Position numbers and translations under genes: made by a program
Notes under the pieces: generated by a model
What the model was told of the DNA's origin: nothing
Seen by the model: only the letters and a program-made list of their open reading frames with translations
Database searches by the model: none
In this document: piece after piece, positions 46,237-55,453 of the stretch
Layout: each line of letters starts with the position of its first letter
Numbering within the stretch: position 1 is the first letter of the stretch
From: Puniceicoccaceae bacterium Marseille-Q1082
GTDB lineage: Bacteria; Verrucomicrobiota; Verrucomicrobiia; Opitutales; Intestinicryptomonadaceae
Direction of reading: 5' to 3'
Assembly: GCA_904424815.1 (NCBI GenBank)
Contig: CAJGBI010000002.1
Coordinates: 62,001-126,000, forward strand
Length of the DNA: 64,000 nt

Positions 46237-48354
46237 TCACCGCCGCACGGAAGCGCCGGAATCTTTCGCGCCGGCGGCCCGCAGTACGTTGCCGGCCGCG
46301 ACGACATCCTCAGCCTTCGCGGACGCCAAAACCCCGCACTCGGCGGGGAAGCGAGCGGTTACGGTATTGTTTACGATACGCGCGCCCTTCACGTCGCCCA
46401 CAAACACGCAAGCCGCATAGCTTTCGGCAGAGTCGGATGAAATCTCGATTTCGTTGTCCCTGAACACGAGATTCTCCCCTACGTTCGCGAGCCACGCGAG
46501 CCCGCGCAGATTCTTAAAGCGGTTTTTCTCCACCAGAATGTCGCCCGACGCGCACCTCGCGGGCGCCTTGAAGCCGCTCTCGGGATCCACCGTCGCTCCG
46601 GAAAATATTTCGGCTACCCACCCGAGAGTTTTGTCCGATTTCCCGTTGCAGTTTTCAAAAACGCACCCGCGAACCACGGCGTTGGAGCACCCGCCGCCCT
46701 CCGCCCATTTGTCGACGGTGTACGCCAGCTGGAATTTCAGCGGTATGGACGGGCCGTTTGCAAAGCGGCAGTTTTCCACGGTGACGTTCTTGCCCTGAAA
46801 AATGGCGCGCCCGTAGAAATTTTCAAACGCGCAGCCCCTCACGAGAATATTGCCGGTGGCCGCCGAACTCTTGGAGACCCAAAATCCCGCGCCCTTTTGC
46901 TCCGGCAGGGGGGAGTCGAGCTCCAAAATCTCCCCCCTTACCTCCGATACGCGCGCGGAATACCCCGCGGGAGAGCAGTCGCCGTAAAAGAGCTCCAAAA
47001 CGTCGCCAGCCTCGGCTCCGAAGTAGCGGTTGCCCCTCTTGTTCGATATCCTCAAAACCCTGTCGGAAACTTTCTCGGCAAAAGTCATGCGGTCGTGCAG
47101 GTTTATTATGTCGTCCTGATTCATCGAAAACGCGCAATTTATTATTTTGCAATACCCGAGGGAATCCGCCGAGTGTATGACGTCCGCAGTGGAAGTGCAC
47201 GGCCGCCTGGCGCCGCCCTTGGGCGGGACGACGTTGAAATTCTCAAGCTTCCAATACTTTTGCGAGCCGGCTATGTGCACGGCCATTCCGCGGCAGGAAT
47301 ACACGTCTATGTCTTCAAGGCTCAGGTGGGCGTTGGAATCGAGGTTGAAGGCGTTTTTGCCGTAATAGTAGTGCATGAGCCTGTACATTCCGCCGACTTT
47401 CGCCGCCCTGTGGTTGTATGCGCCGGCCCTTTCGGTGAATTTGCCGTCATAGGCGTCCGAGACGGGGACGCCCTCCGCCTTCGTCGAATGGTATATGCGC
47501 GCCCTGTTCGGAGAGAGCCATTCGCTCTTGGCGCCGAAATGCCCCTCCGACGGCCCGAACCAGAAAGCCGCGCCCTCGCAGAATCCGTCGAGGGTGTCGG
47601 ACACGGGCATCATCACCTGCACGGGCATCGGCCTGCCGTAAAGCGGATACTTTTCATAGCCGAGGAACTCGACGTCGAAATACGGGGGCTTTCCGCCCTC
47701 GGCGGGCTTTTTGTCAGTTATTCTCACAAACGCGCCGAGCGGGTCGGTTTCCCAGTCCCAGTCGATTTTCAGGCCGGATATGCGGACGCGCAGACAGTTT
47801 TTCACCATAAAATTCGCGGCGTCCTCCACGACCGCATGCTGCGGGAGCAGCGAAAGATCGCTCGGCCTGCGGAACACGAGCGTCGCCCCGCGCCCGTCGA
47901 TTTCAAAGTCTTCAAAACCGTCCACCTCAATGCCCCTGCTCCCGAAACACCTGTACGTCCCCGGAGCGAGCGCGAGCTTCGACGCCCCCGTTTTCCTGCA
48001 ATGGGCCAGCGCCCTGTTTATCGCCGCCGCGCAGTCGTCGTTTGCCTCGTCAAACCCGAAATCCGCCGCGAAAACCGTCGCCGGATTTTTCGGCCTCGGC
48101 GGTTCAACCTCGAAATCGGGCGCGCCCGACGGCAGATTCGGGAATCCGCCGCCATACCGCGCGCAATCCGCCCCGTACGGGAAATACGTCAACCCTCCGG
48201 ATTCCGCGGCGCCCCTCGGCGCGTCGGCGAGTACGGACTCCGGCGCGCTCTCCGAAGCGGGCCCGGGCTGCGGAAAATCCGCGCACCCGCACAAAAATGG
48301 CAGCGCGGCGGCGGAAGCGAATATGGCGTTTTTAATGGCGGCCGTTATTTTCAT
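46237..48354 (-). CDS. Right-handed beta-helix lipoprotein, possibly GH110-like
   Basis: 705 residues. ATG 48354 gives a lipoprotein signal (MKITAAIKNAIFASAAALPF, lipobox LCGC, Cys24). The 62 upstream in-frame residues are Arg/Cys-rich noise. Residues of about 95-180 form the Pro-rich entrance and first coils (ANDDCAAAINRALAHCRKTG, the N-cap of pectinase-like helices). Later coils include NQDDIINLHDR, similar in spirit to acidic sites of GH110 exo-alpha-galactosidases, plus many CxFENxxG turns. It may be GH110 or another beta-helix glycosidase. It converges on the preceding gene with only 16 bp between them. Confidence 0.65.
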   Translation of the reverse strand: MKITAAIKNAIFASAAALPFLCGCADFPQPGPASESAPESVLADAPRGAAESGGLTYFPYGADCARYGGGFPNLPSGAPDFEVEPPRPKNPATVFAADFGFDEANDDCAAAINRALAHCRKTGASKLALAPGTYRCFGSRGIEVDGFEDFEIDGRGATLVFRRPSDLSLLPQHAVVEDAANFMVKNCLRVRISGLKIDWDWETDPLGAFVRITDKKPAEGGKPPYFDVEFLGYEKYPLYGRPMPVQVMMPVSDTLDGFCEGAAFWFGPSEGHFGAKSEWLSPNRARIYHSTKAEGVPVSDAYDGKFTERAGAYNHRAAKVGGMYRLMHYYYGKNAFNLDSNAHLSLEDIDVYSCRGMAVHIAGSQKYWKLENFNVVPPKGGARRPCTSTADVIHSADSLGYCKIINCAFSMNQDDIINLHDRMTFAEKVSDRVLRISNKRGNRYFGAEAGDVLELFYGDCSPAGYSARVSEVRGEILELDSPLPEQKGAGFWVSKSSAATGNILVRGCAFENFYGRAIFQGKNVTVENCRFANGPSIPLKFQLAYTVDKWAEGGGCSNAVVRGCVFENCNGKSDKTLGWVAEIFSGATVDPESGFKAPARCASGDILVEKNRFKNLRGLAWLANVGENLVFRDNEIEISSDSAESYAACVFVGDVKGARIVNNTVTARFPAECGVLASAKAEDVVAAGNVLRAAGAKDSGASVRR

Positions 48355-48647
48355 GGCAACCGTTATAATATGCGCGCCGCGGCGGGCAATATTTTTCGGA
48401 CATGCGCAAATCCGCGCTTGCCGCGCAAGCCGACACCCGCAAATTTTCCAGCCCAAAAAAGCCCCCCCTCTCCCGCGCAAACTTTCGCCCATAGCGTCTT
48501 CCGCAAATCCGCTTTTGGAGCGGCAGGCAGGCTTGCGCATCTTATCCTTGATTTTAAATTTTGCCGCGGCAATATGTCCGGATTTATCAAACCTGTCGGA
48601 GGTAAATCCGCAACCTTAGAACCCGGACTTCGGGCGAAGGGTTAAAT

Positions 48648-49853
48648 ATGAACAACGCTCAAAAATGGAAACTGAATAAAAGAGAAATAACGATAATCGC
48701 GGTTCTGACCGTTTTGACGGCCCTGGAACCGCTCAGCATAGACGCGTACCTGTCGTCGTTTATAGACATATCCGAGACGCTGAACGCGCCCGTCTATAAA
48801 GTCCAGGCCTCCCTTTCGGTATTTTTGGGAGGGTTCGCGGTCGGGCAGCTCTTCTGGGGGCCGCTGTCAGACAGGATAGGGAGGAGGCTCCCCATACTGG
48901 CGTCGCTCGCGCTGTTTTCGGCGGTTTCGTTTGCCTGCGCGGCGGCGGGCGACATCGAAACGTTCTGGATTGCGAGATTTTTCCAGGCGTTTTTCGGCTG
49001 CGCGCCCGTCGTGATTTCGCGCGCGGTAATCACCGACGCTTTCCCGTCGGGCAAAATACTGCTCGCCTTTGCCATACTGTCGATGGCGCAGAGCGTGGCG
49101 CCGATCGCCGGCCCCGCCGCCGGAAACATGATAAGGGAGCTTCTTTCGTGGAGGCACATATTCTGCGCCACGGGAATCGCGGGAATCCTGTCGGCGATCT
49201 GCACATTCCTGTTTTTAAAGGAGACGCGTTCCGGCAGCGCCGAAAGGGGCGGATTTTTCGCCGGCTGCGCCGAGGCGCTGCGGAATCGGGCTTTCGTTTC
49301 GGGGAGCGTCGCCGGAAGCGCGGTATACGTCGCGCTGATGGCGTACATATCCAATTCGTCGGTGATATTCATGCGCGAGTTCGGCGTGGGCGGAAGCGCG
49401 TTTTCGGCGATATTCATGGCCAATTCCGCGGCGATAATCGGGGGCTCCTTCTTCATTTCGGGAAAGAGCGGCCAAAACAGGTCCGAAGCCTATTTGAAAA
49501 TTTCGTTTGCGGGCATGGCGGCACTCTCCGCCGCGCTCGTCGGCGTTTCGCTGTTCGCGAAAAACCCGTGGGCGGCGGCCGCGATACTCTTTTGCGAGAT
49601 GTTCGCGCTGGGCGCGCTATTTCCGATTACGACAAACCTCGCCCTTAAACCCTTTTCGGGGTCGGATAAAAGCGGCACGGCGTCGTCGCTGTTCGGATTT
49701 TTCCAGCTGGCCTCCGCGTTTCTGTTTACGGCGGCGGCCAACCGGCTCTTCGACGCCCCCCTCGCGCTGGTGTCGGCGTCGCTGCTTGCGTGTTCCGTCG
49801 TTGGAATAGCTCCCTACGCGATGCGGCGCAAAGGCGTGCAGAGCCGCCCCTGA
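48648..49853 (+). CDS. MFS exporter, Bcr/CflA type
   Basis: A 401-residue inner-membrane drug/H+ antiporter-like protein with 12 helices. Family marks: ALEPLSIDAYLSSF (helix 1), QLFWGPLSDRIGRRLPIL (motif A), ARFFQAFFGCAPVVISRAVI (the Bcr-type motif after helix 4), and MAQSVAPIAGPAAGNMI (motif C-like). Substrates of this group include bicyclomycin, chloramphenicol and sulfonamides; the one here is unknown. It stands alone and converges on the acyltransferase gene. Confidence 0.85.
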   Translation: MNNAQKWKLNKREITIIAVLTVLTALEPLSIDAYLSSFIDISETLNAPVYKVQASLSVFLGGFAVGQLFWGPLSDRIGRRLPILASLALFSAVSFACAAAGDIETFWIARFFQAFFGCAPVVISRAVITDAFPSGKILLAFAILSMAQSVAPIAGPAAGNMIRELLSWRHIFCATGIAGILSAICTFLFLKETRSGSAERGGFFAGCAEALRNRAFVSGSVAGSAVYVALMAYISNSSVIFMREFGVGGSAFSAIFMANSAAIIGGSFFISGKSGQNRSEAYLKISFAGMAALSAALVGVSLFAKNPWAAAAILFCEMFALGALFPITTNLALKPFSGSDKSGTASSLFGFFQLASAFLFTAAANRLFDAPLALVSASLLACSVVGIAPYAMRRKGVQSRP

Positions 49854-49961
49854 AATTCCCCGCGCGCAGAATGGCGGAAGGGGCAAACAGCCCGTTCGCT
49901 CGCCGACGCCGCGCGCCGCGCGGGAAACATCCCGACGAAAGCGGAAAGCGCGCCGGATTCC

Positions 49962-50627
49962 TCAGATTCCGTCGGAGCGCAGAAAATCCGCCCCCAGCTG
50001 CTCGGGGTCCTTCCCCGCGCGCCGCGCGGCTTCGGCGAGTTCCGCGTAGTTTTCGAATTCCAGAACCGACACAGTCGCGCGCGAAAACGGCTTGGGCAGA
50101 ATAAACTTGTCCCACGTCGCCCCGATCGTCCAGTACGACGACGGGGTTATGCGCAGAAAAAGTATCCGCGCCCCGCTAGCCTTTGCCACGGGAAGAAATC
50201 CCGGCTTGCATTGGTAGCGCGGCCCCCTCGGGCCGTCGGGAGTTATGAAAATGTCGGAAGTCCCGCGCAAGGTTTCGACCATCGAAATTATGGCGTGCGC
50301 CCCGCGCCTCTTGCTCGAGCCCCGCACCGTCCCTATGCCCAAAAACCTGAAAAACGCGCAGAGCCACGCGCCGTCGCGGCTGGCGCTGACGAGCCCTGAC
50401 ATCGGCAGCCGCGGGCGGAAAATATATTTGCACATAGGCAGAAAGAAAATCCTGTTGTGCCATGCCAGCCCTATGAGCCTGCGCGGATCTTTAAGCCTTG
50501 CGAGCGCCGCCGCGTCCTCGGCTTCGAGGCGCACGGTGGCCTGCCACAGGCGCACCGCGAGATAAACCGGAAAGAGCAAGACGTAGTGCCTCCATGTTGG
50601 CTGCGATATGTCCGTATGCGGTTCCAT
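49962..50627 (-). CDS. Lysophospholipid-acyltransferase-family protein (DUF374)
   Basis: 221 residues with no signal peptide; one or two hydrophobic N-terminal segments (YVLLFPVYLAVRLW). It carries LAWHNRIFFLPM, the region matching the HX4D acyltransferase site, and FITPDGPRGPRYQCKPGFLP, diagnostic of the DUF374 group. Members acylate lipid A-type or phospholipid acceptors at the inner membrane. It could serve the LPS made for LptD; the acceptor is unknown. Confidence 0.8.
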   Translation of the reverse strand: MEPHTDISQPTWRHYVLLFPVYLAVRLWQATVRLEAEDAAALARLKDPRRLIGLAWHNRIFFLPMCKYIFRPRLPMSGLVSASRDGAWLCAFFRFLGIGTVRGSSKRRGAHAIISMVETLRGTSDIFITPDGPRGPRYQCKPGFLPVAKASGARILFLRITPSSYWTIGATWDKFILPKPFSRATVSVLEFENYAELAEAARRAGKDPEQLGADFLRSDGI

Positions 50628-50797
50628 GAAAGAGACGTTTTATGTTTTTTGCCGCGCGGAAGTCGAATATAAAATGCCGGCGCCCCGCGGAAAGCGCGGC
50701 GGAACCGCGCCGAAACGGGCAACGCAAAAATAAAAAATTTCAAAAAACGAATTGACAGCAACCCCGCAATATGCCTGAATAACATTTCAAAACTCGA

Positions 50798-50874
50798 GGG
50801 GTGGTAGTTCAGTTGGTTAGAACGCCTGCCTGTCACGCAGGAGGTCGCGAGTTCGAGTCTCGTCCATCCCGCCA
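50798..50874 (+). tRNA. tRNA-Asp (anticodon GTC), CCA encoded
   Basis: A 77-nt cloverleaf. Acceptor GGGGTGG/CCATCCC (one G-T), anticodon stem CCTGC/GCAGG with GTC at 50832-50834, T arm with GTTCGAGTC, discriminator G and a genomically encoded CCA. The 170 bp upstream holds its promoter. Confidence 0.97.
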
Positions 50875-50880
50875 CTTGAA

Positions 50881-50913
50881 AAAAACGCAATCCGAAAGGG
50901 TTGCGTTTTTTTT
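50881..50913 (+). terminator. Terminator of tRNA-Asp
   Basis: AAAAACGCAA paired with TTGCGTTTTT around a CCGAAAGG-type loop, followed by further T. An ISL3 element begins at the very next base. Confidence 0.85.
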
Positions 50914-51204
50914 GGGTCAACACCAAAGGTTGTGGAATAGGTTGATTTTTTAGATTTGCCTTTCATAGATTCACCCCGCATTCCACGAGGACTCTCAGTC
51001 TGTAATTTTCAAAGTTTCTGTATCCATAGGCTCTGCGTTGTATCAACTTCATCTTGCGGTGGAAGCCCTCCGTTATTCCGTTATTTTTTGTAAATCTCCA
51101 CATTCTTATTATCGGCGCAAACCATTCGCTTATCGTTTCCGCAAGCTTCCCAAACTCTGTCGGCGCTTCGTATTTCATTATCTTCATCATTTCCTTTAAC
51201 TTTC

Positions 51205-52503
51205 GGGTCAATACCAAAGGTTGTGGAATAGGTTGATTTTTTAGATTTGCCTTTCATAGATTCACCCCGCATTCCACGAGGACTCTCAGTCTGTAATTTT
51301 CAAAGTTTCTGTATCCATAGGCTCTGCGTTGTATCAACTTCATCTTGCGGTGGAAGCCTTCCGTAATTCCGTTATTTTTTGTAAATCTCCACATTCTTAT
51401 TATCGGCGCAAACCATTCGCTTATCGTTTCCGCAAGCTTCCCAAACTCTGTCGGCGCTTCGTATTTCATTATCTTCATCATTTCCTTTAACTTTCTTATG
51501 TTATCCCTGCATTGCTTTGCCGTCTGACTCTTTTTATTCAATAGTCCGCATAATCGCTCCTTAAATTCGTACGCAAGCTCTATTGCCGGATTTCCCCTAA
51601 AAAAGCTTTTAAGCCGCTCCATCTCTTGCGCTTTTAGCCTCTCTCTCCTTTTCCGCAAAGGATAAGTAATCTTTCTCTTCCACTTTACTTCTTCCTGCGC
51701 ACTCTTGCAAAATTCCATAAAGTGGTTGAGCACTAATCGTATCACATGAAACCTATCCGCTACTATCTTCGCCCTCGGAAAACATCTCCTTACGATACTT
51801 CGATATCCGCTCGATAAATCCATGCACACTACCTTCACATTTTCCCTGCCTTTGTATGACATTAGCGCGCCTGCTATATCGCTATGTCTCTTCCCTTTAA
51901 TAACATCGTATACCCTGTGGTGCGATAAGTCGGCTATTGTCGTCGCAAACTTGTAACCCTTGTGGATTGTGTGTTCGTCTATCCCTATAATTTCAGGACA
52001 AGGATAGTTGATTTGCTCTTTGAGCTTTTGCTCGTACCTACTGTGGATTGCCCGCTCAACCGTGCTTGCAGATATGCGGTAAATCCGAGCAATAGCCTTA
52101 TTGCAAACGTTCCGAGCGTATTCACTTACGAGCCTGTTTTTGAACCTCTCCGAGTGACGAGCGTAAGGCCTTACTCCCTCAAGCCTTTCGCGAAAGACCC
52201 TTCCGCAATCGAGACACTTGTAACGCTTGCATTTTACCTTGAGATGATAAATAGCTCCGTTTTCAGAGACGTGCTTAATATAACGCCAGTAGGAATCGTA
52301 ATGAATCAAACGATGCGACCCACATAAGCAGTCGGGTATACCCGACTGCTTATGCTCAACTTCCGCAAGCGAAAAGTCTTGACTAACTCTTACCGTCCTG
52401 AGTATCTTATAACCCTTGATTAACACATTGGGCATTGTAGAACATTTTTTATTCTCTTTGCCCTCTTTTTTTTCTCTCATTCCACAATCTTTGACGTAGA
52501 GCG
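51205..52503 (-). mobile_element. ISL3-family element B, intact, with 8-bp target duplication
   Basis: 1299 bp, from GGGTCAATACCAAAGG to ...TTTGACGTAGAGCG. It is flanked by the direct repeat TAACTTTC (51197-51204 and 52504-52511). An 8-bp duplication is the value known for ISL3. It is inserted within the transposase gene of its sister copy, and the near-identity of the two shows recent transposition. Confidence 0.93.
51254..52480 (-). CDS. ISL3-family transposase (copy B)
   Basis: 408 residues, complete. An N-terminal zinc-ribbon pair (CLCGSHRL, YKCLDCGRVF), a helix-turn-helix around VSEYARNVCNKAIARIYRIS, and a DDE_Tnp_ISL3 catalytic domain: IIGIDEHTIHKG (first Asp), VVCMDLSSGYRSIV and IVADRFHVIRLV (second Asp region), NNGITEGFHRKMK (Glu). 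The ATG 52480 lies close to the right terminal repeat, as usual. It is the only intact transposase in the window and could mobilise the related copies. Confidence 0.93.
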   Translation of the reverse strand: MREKKEGKENKKCSTMPNVLIKGYKILRTVRVSQDFSLAEVEHKQSGIPDCLCGSHRLIHYDSYWRYIKHVSENGAIYHLKVKCKRYKCLDCGRVFRERLEGVRPYARHSERFKNRLVSEYARNVCNKAIARIYRISASTVERAIHSRYEQKLKEQINYPCPEIIGIDEHTIHKGYKFATTIADLSHHRVYDVIKGKRHSDIAGALMSYKGRENVKVVCMDLSSGYRSIVRRCFPRAKIVADRFHVIRLVLNHFMEFCKSAQEEVKWKRKITYPLRKRRERLKAQEMERLKSFFRGNPAIELAYEFKERLCGLLNKKSQTAKQCRDNIRKLKEMMKIMKYEAPTEFGKLAETISEWFAPIIRMWRFTKNNGITEGFHRKMKLIQRRAYGYRNFENYRLRVLVECGVNL

Positions 52504-53519
52504 TAACTTTCTTATGTTATCCCTGCATTGCTTTGCCGTCTGACTCTTTTTATTCAATAGTCCGCATAATCGCTCCTTAAATTCGTACGCAAGCTCTATT
52601 GCCGGATTTCCCCTAAAAAAGCTTTTAAGCCGCTCCATCTCTTGCGCTTTTAGCCTCTCTCTCCTTTTCCGCAATGGATAAGTAAGCGATCTCTTCCACT
52701 TCACTTCTTCCTGCGCACTCTTGCAAAATTCCATAAAGTGATAAAGCACTAATCGTATCACATGAAACCTATCCGCTACTATCTTCGCCCTCGGAAAACA
52801 TCTCCTTACGATACTTCGATATCCGCTCGATAAATCCATGCACACTACCTTCACATTTTCCCTGCCTTTGTACGACATTAGCGCGCCTGCTATATCGATA
52901 TGTCTCTTCCCTTTAATAACATCGTATACCCTGTGGTGCGATAAGTCGGCTATCGTAGTCGCAAACTTGTAACCCTTGTGGATTGTGTGCTCGTCTATTC
53001 CTATAATTTCAGGACAAGGATAGTTGATTTGCTCTTTGAGCTTTTGCTCGTACCTACTGTGGATTGCCCGCTCAACCGTGCTTGCAGATATGCGGTAAAT
53101 CCGGACAATAGCCTTATTGCAAACGTTCCGAGCGTATTCACTTACGAGCCTGTTTTTGAACCTCTCCGAGTGACGAGCGTAAGGCCTTACTCCCTCAAGC
53201 CTTTCGCGAAAGACCCTTCCGCAATCGAGACACTTGTAACGCTTGCATTTTACATTGAGATGATAAATAGCTCCGTTTTCAGAGACGTGCTTAATATAAC
53301 GCCGGTAGGAATCGTAATGTATCAAACGATGCGACCCGCATAAGCAGTCGGGTATACCCGACTGCTTATGCTCAACTTCCGCAAGCGAAAAGTCTTGACC
53401 AACTCTTACCGTCCTGAGTATCTTGTAACCCTTGATTAACACATTGGGCATTGTAGAACATTTTTTATTCTCTTTGCCCTCTTTTTTTTCTCCCATTCCA
53501 CAATCTTTGACGTAGAGCG

Positions 53520-53570
53520 ATTTTAATGAAAGACGCCGCATAGAACCAAGACCCTCAATCTGTAATTTTC
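53520..53570. repeat. 51-bp fragment of an ISL3 type-D element
   Basis: Identical to 53593-53643, the segment just inside the left end of element D. It represents a remnant D-type copy lacking its outermost 22 bp, caught between A/C and D. Its last bases TAATTTTC resemble the TAACTTTC target of copy B. Confidence 0.75.
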
Positions 53571-54851
53571 GGGTCAACACCAAAGAGAGTGGATTTTAAT
53601 GAAAGACGCCGCATAGAACCAAGACCCTCAATCTGTAATTTTCGAAGTTTCGATAACCGTAAGCCATTCGTTGTATCAGTTTCATTTTCCTGTGGAAGCC
53701 CTCGGTTATTCCGTTATTTTTCGTAAATCTCCACATTCGGATTATCGGCGTAAACCAGTCGCTTATCGTCTCTGCTAGCCGCTCAAACTCTTGCGTCGCT
53801 TCGTATTTCATCTGTTTCATCATTGTTTTCAGTTCCTTTATATTCCTCATACATTCCTGTGCCGTTTGATGTTTTCTGTTCAGCAACTCGCATAACCTTT
53901 CCTTAAACTCGTAAGCCAGCTTTATCGCGGGATTGTTCTCAAAAAACTTTTCCAATCGCTCAACCTCTTCGGTGTTCAATCTATCTCCACGTTTTCGCAA
54001 TGGGTATGTCAACTTTCTATTCCATTTTACTTCTTCTTGGGCTTGTTTGCAAAATTCCATAAAGTGATACAACACCAATCTTATAACGTGGAACCTGTCC
54101 GCCACTATTTTTGCTTTCGGGAAACACCGCCTTACTATGCTTCGGTAGCTGCTGCTTAAATCCATACACACAACTTTTACTCTATCTCTCCCCTTGTAGC
54201 TCATCAACTTGCTTTCCACTAAGTTGCGCGATTTGCCTTCTATCACATCGTATACCCTGTGATGCGTTAAATCCGCTATCGTTGTTGCAAACTTATATCC
54301 CTTGTGTATCGTGTGTTCATCTATTCCGATGATTGATGGACATTCATAGCTTACTTGCTCCTTGACCTTTATTTCAAACCGTTCGTGGATTACCCGCTCC
54401 ACTGTGCTTTACGATATCCCCAATCTTTTCGATATCTTCTTGTTCGTCGCCCCGTCAAGGTATTTGTCGATGATTTCATCCTTGGCGTTCTCAGATATTC
54501 GCTTGTTGCTTTTCAACCCACGTATCGGCTCTCGATAAATACTCCCGCATTTCGGACACCGGTATCGACGCGCCTTTATGATTACATCGTATATCCGCCC
54601 GTCTATCGACGCTACCTTCGCCTTCCTGTAATAGTGGTCGTAAAACACAACCCCGCTGTGCCCGCAACCGCGACAAAACGGTATACCGTCTTGTTTGTAT
54701 TCCAACCTCGCAAAAAAGTCTCGACCTTTTCGCCAACTTCGTATTACTCTATAAAAACTAAACAACATCAGAGGCATTGTAGGACTTTCGTCCTCTTTGC
54801 CTCCCTTTTTTTCTTCTTCTACCCTCATCCCACTATCTTTGACGATGAGCG
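53571..54851 (-). mobile_element. ISL3-family element D (related, diverged)
   Basis: 1281 bp, from GGGTCAACACCAAAGAGAGTGG to ...CTATCTTTGACGATGAGCG. The terminal repeats share the core CAAAGA(G/T)AGTGG. Transposase and ends are clearly related to A, B and C but diverged. The flanks TAATTTTC and TAAATGGG are not a duplication, so a deletion or recombination followed insertion. Confidence 0.8.
53596..54828 (-). pseudogene. ISL3-family transposase D, in-frame stop codon
   Basis: The frame starting at ATG 54828 (RVEEEKKGGKEDESPTMPLM) has the zinc ribbon (CRGCGHSG, YRCPKCGSIY) and an HTH. At 54409-54411 it meets TAA within I-S-stop-S-T-V-E-R, where copies B and C read I-S-A-S-T-V-E-R. The remaining 268 residues continue in the same frame with all the DDE motifs (IGIDEHTIHKG, VADRFHVIRLV, NNGITEGFHRKMK). 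It is therefore inactivated by one nonsense codon unless read through. Confidence 0.85.
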
Positions 54852-54854
54852 TAA

Positions 54855-55385
54855 ATGGGTAAAAATCACAAGGGTGCGATACTGACGCTGGTAGAGCGGC
54901 GAAGCAAATATCTATGTGCAACTTACTTATCGGGGAAGGATGCGAAAGCTACGAAAAATGGCGTAATAAAGTTATTGCGCGGAATGAATGTGAAAACGAT
55001 AACCTTTGATAACGGCAAGGAGTTTGCTTATCACGAAGATATAAGTAAAAAATTAAGGAGTGAAATATACTTTGCACACCCATACACTTCTTACGAAAGA
55101 GCTCTCAATGAATACACAAATAGATTGTTGAGACAGTACTTTCCAAAGGGAATGGATTTGAGAAAAGCTACGGAAAGGGAACTAAAGGAACTAAAATTTG
55201 CATTGAATGAGATCAACTCTCGACCGCGAAAGAGTTTAAATTGGAAGAGTCCAAGCGATTATCTTCACGAACTAAAGTGCGCCGCCCCTAGGGGGCAATT
55301 AGTAAATGAATCAATAACTTTAATCTTTACAAACAATCAACAATATCTAAAAACATCTATTGCCAGTTATGCACTGGCGTTTTGA
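54855..55385 (+). pseudogene. IS30-family transposase, 5'-truncated
   Basis: 176 residues matching the C-terminal catalytic half of IS30 transposases: GKNHKGAILTLVERRSKYL, TITFDNGKEFAYHEDI (second Asp) and YERALNEYTNRLLRQYFPKG (Glu), followed by NSRPRKSLNWKSP. The N-terminal HTH and first Asp are missing because element D ends 3 bp upstream. The last 25 residues look frame-drifted. The rest of the IS is not found elsewhere in the window. Confidence 0.85.
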
Positions 55386-55453
55386 AAATAAATAGTATTG
55401 CCTTGTGATACTGTAGTATTTTTAATTGATATTAAAGTTAATCCTTTGTGCAT

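Larger units (their letters stand above)
50963..53496 (-). pseudogene. ISL3 transposase interrupted by insertion of copy B
   Basis: The N-terminal part is at 52512-53496 (ATG 53496, GEKKEGKENKKCSTMPNVL onward, ending at DNIRKL). The C-terminal part is at 50963-51204 (KEMMKIMKYEAPTEF to the stop). The two pieces join across one TAACTTTC to a complete reading frame of about 408 residues, almost identical to copy B. With B in place neither half is a whole transposase. An apparent 84-residue frame starting inside B's terminal repeat is only the C-terminal piece. Confidence 0.85.
50914..53519 (-). mobile_element. ISL3-family element A/C, split by a second copy
   Basis: The outer ISL3 copy. The left end GGGTCAACACCAAAGG starts at 50914 and the right end, ...CTTTGACGTAGAGCG, finishes at 53519. 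Removing the inserted copy B and one 8-bp duplication leaves 291 + 1008 = 1299 bp, exactly the length of B. The ends form an imperfect inverted repeat of about 25 bp (core CAAAGGTTGTGGAAT versus CAAAGATTGTGGAAT). The outer flanks (GTTTTTTT and ATTTTAAT) do not match, so no target duplication is visible for this copy. Confidence 0.85.

Noticed and set aside
46897-48645. 582-codon plus-strand frame opposite the beta-helix lipoprotein
   Set aside because: Arg/Ala-rich antisense translation without signals; the minus-strand product has a lipobox and beta-helix pattern.
48560-48648. Riboswitch upstream of the MFS gene
   Set aside because: Short complementary stretches exist but no recognised aptamer core was found.
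50963-51217. Independent 84-residue gene
   Set aside because: It is the C-terminal piece of the split ISL3 transposase read into the terminal repeat of copy B.
52477-53583. Intact 368-residue transposase
   Set aside because: Its last residues are read from the inserted copy's end, and the first 29 from sequence outside the element. It is the N-terminal part of the split gene.
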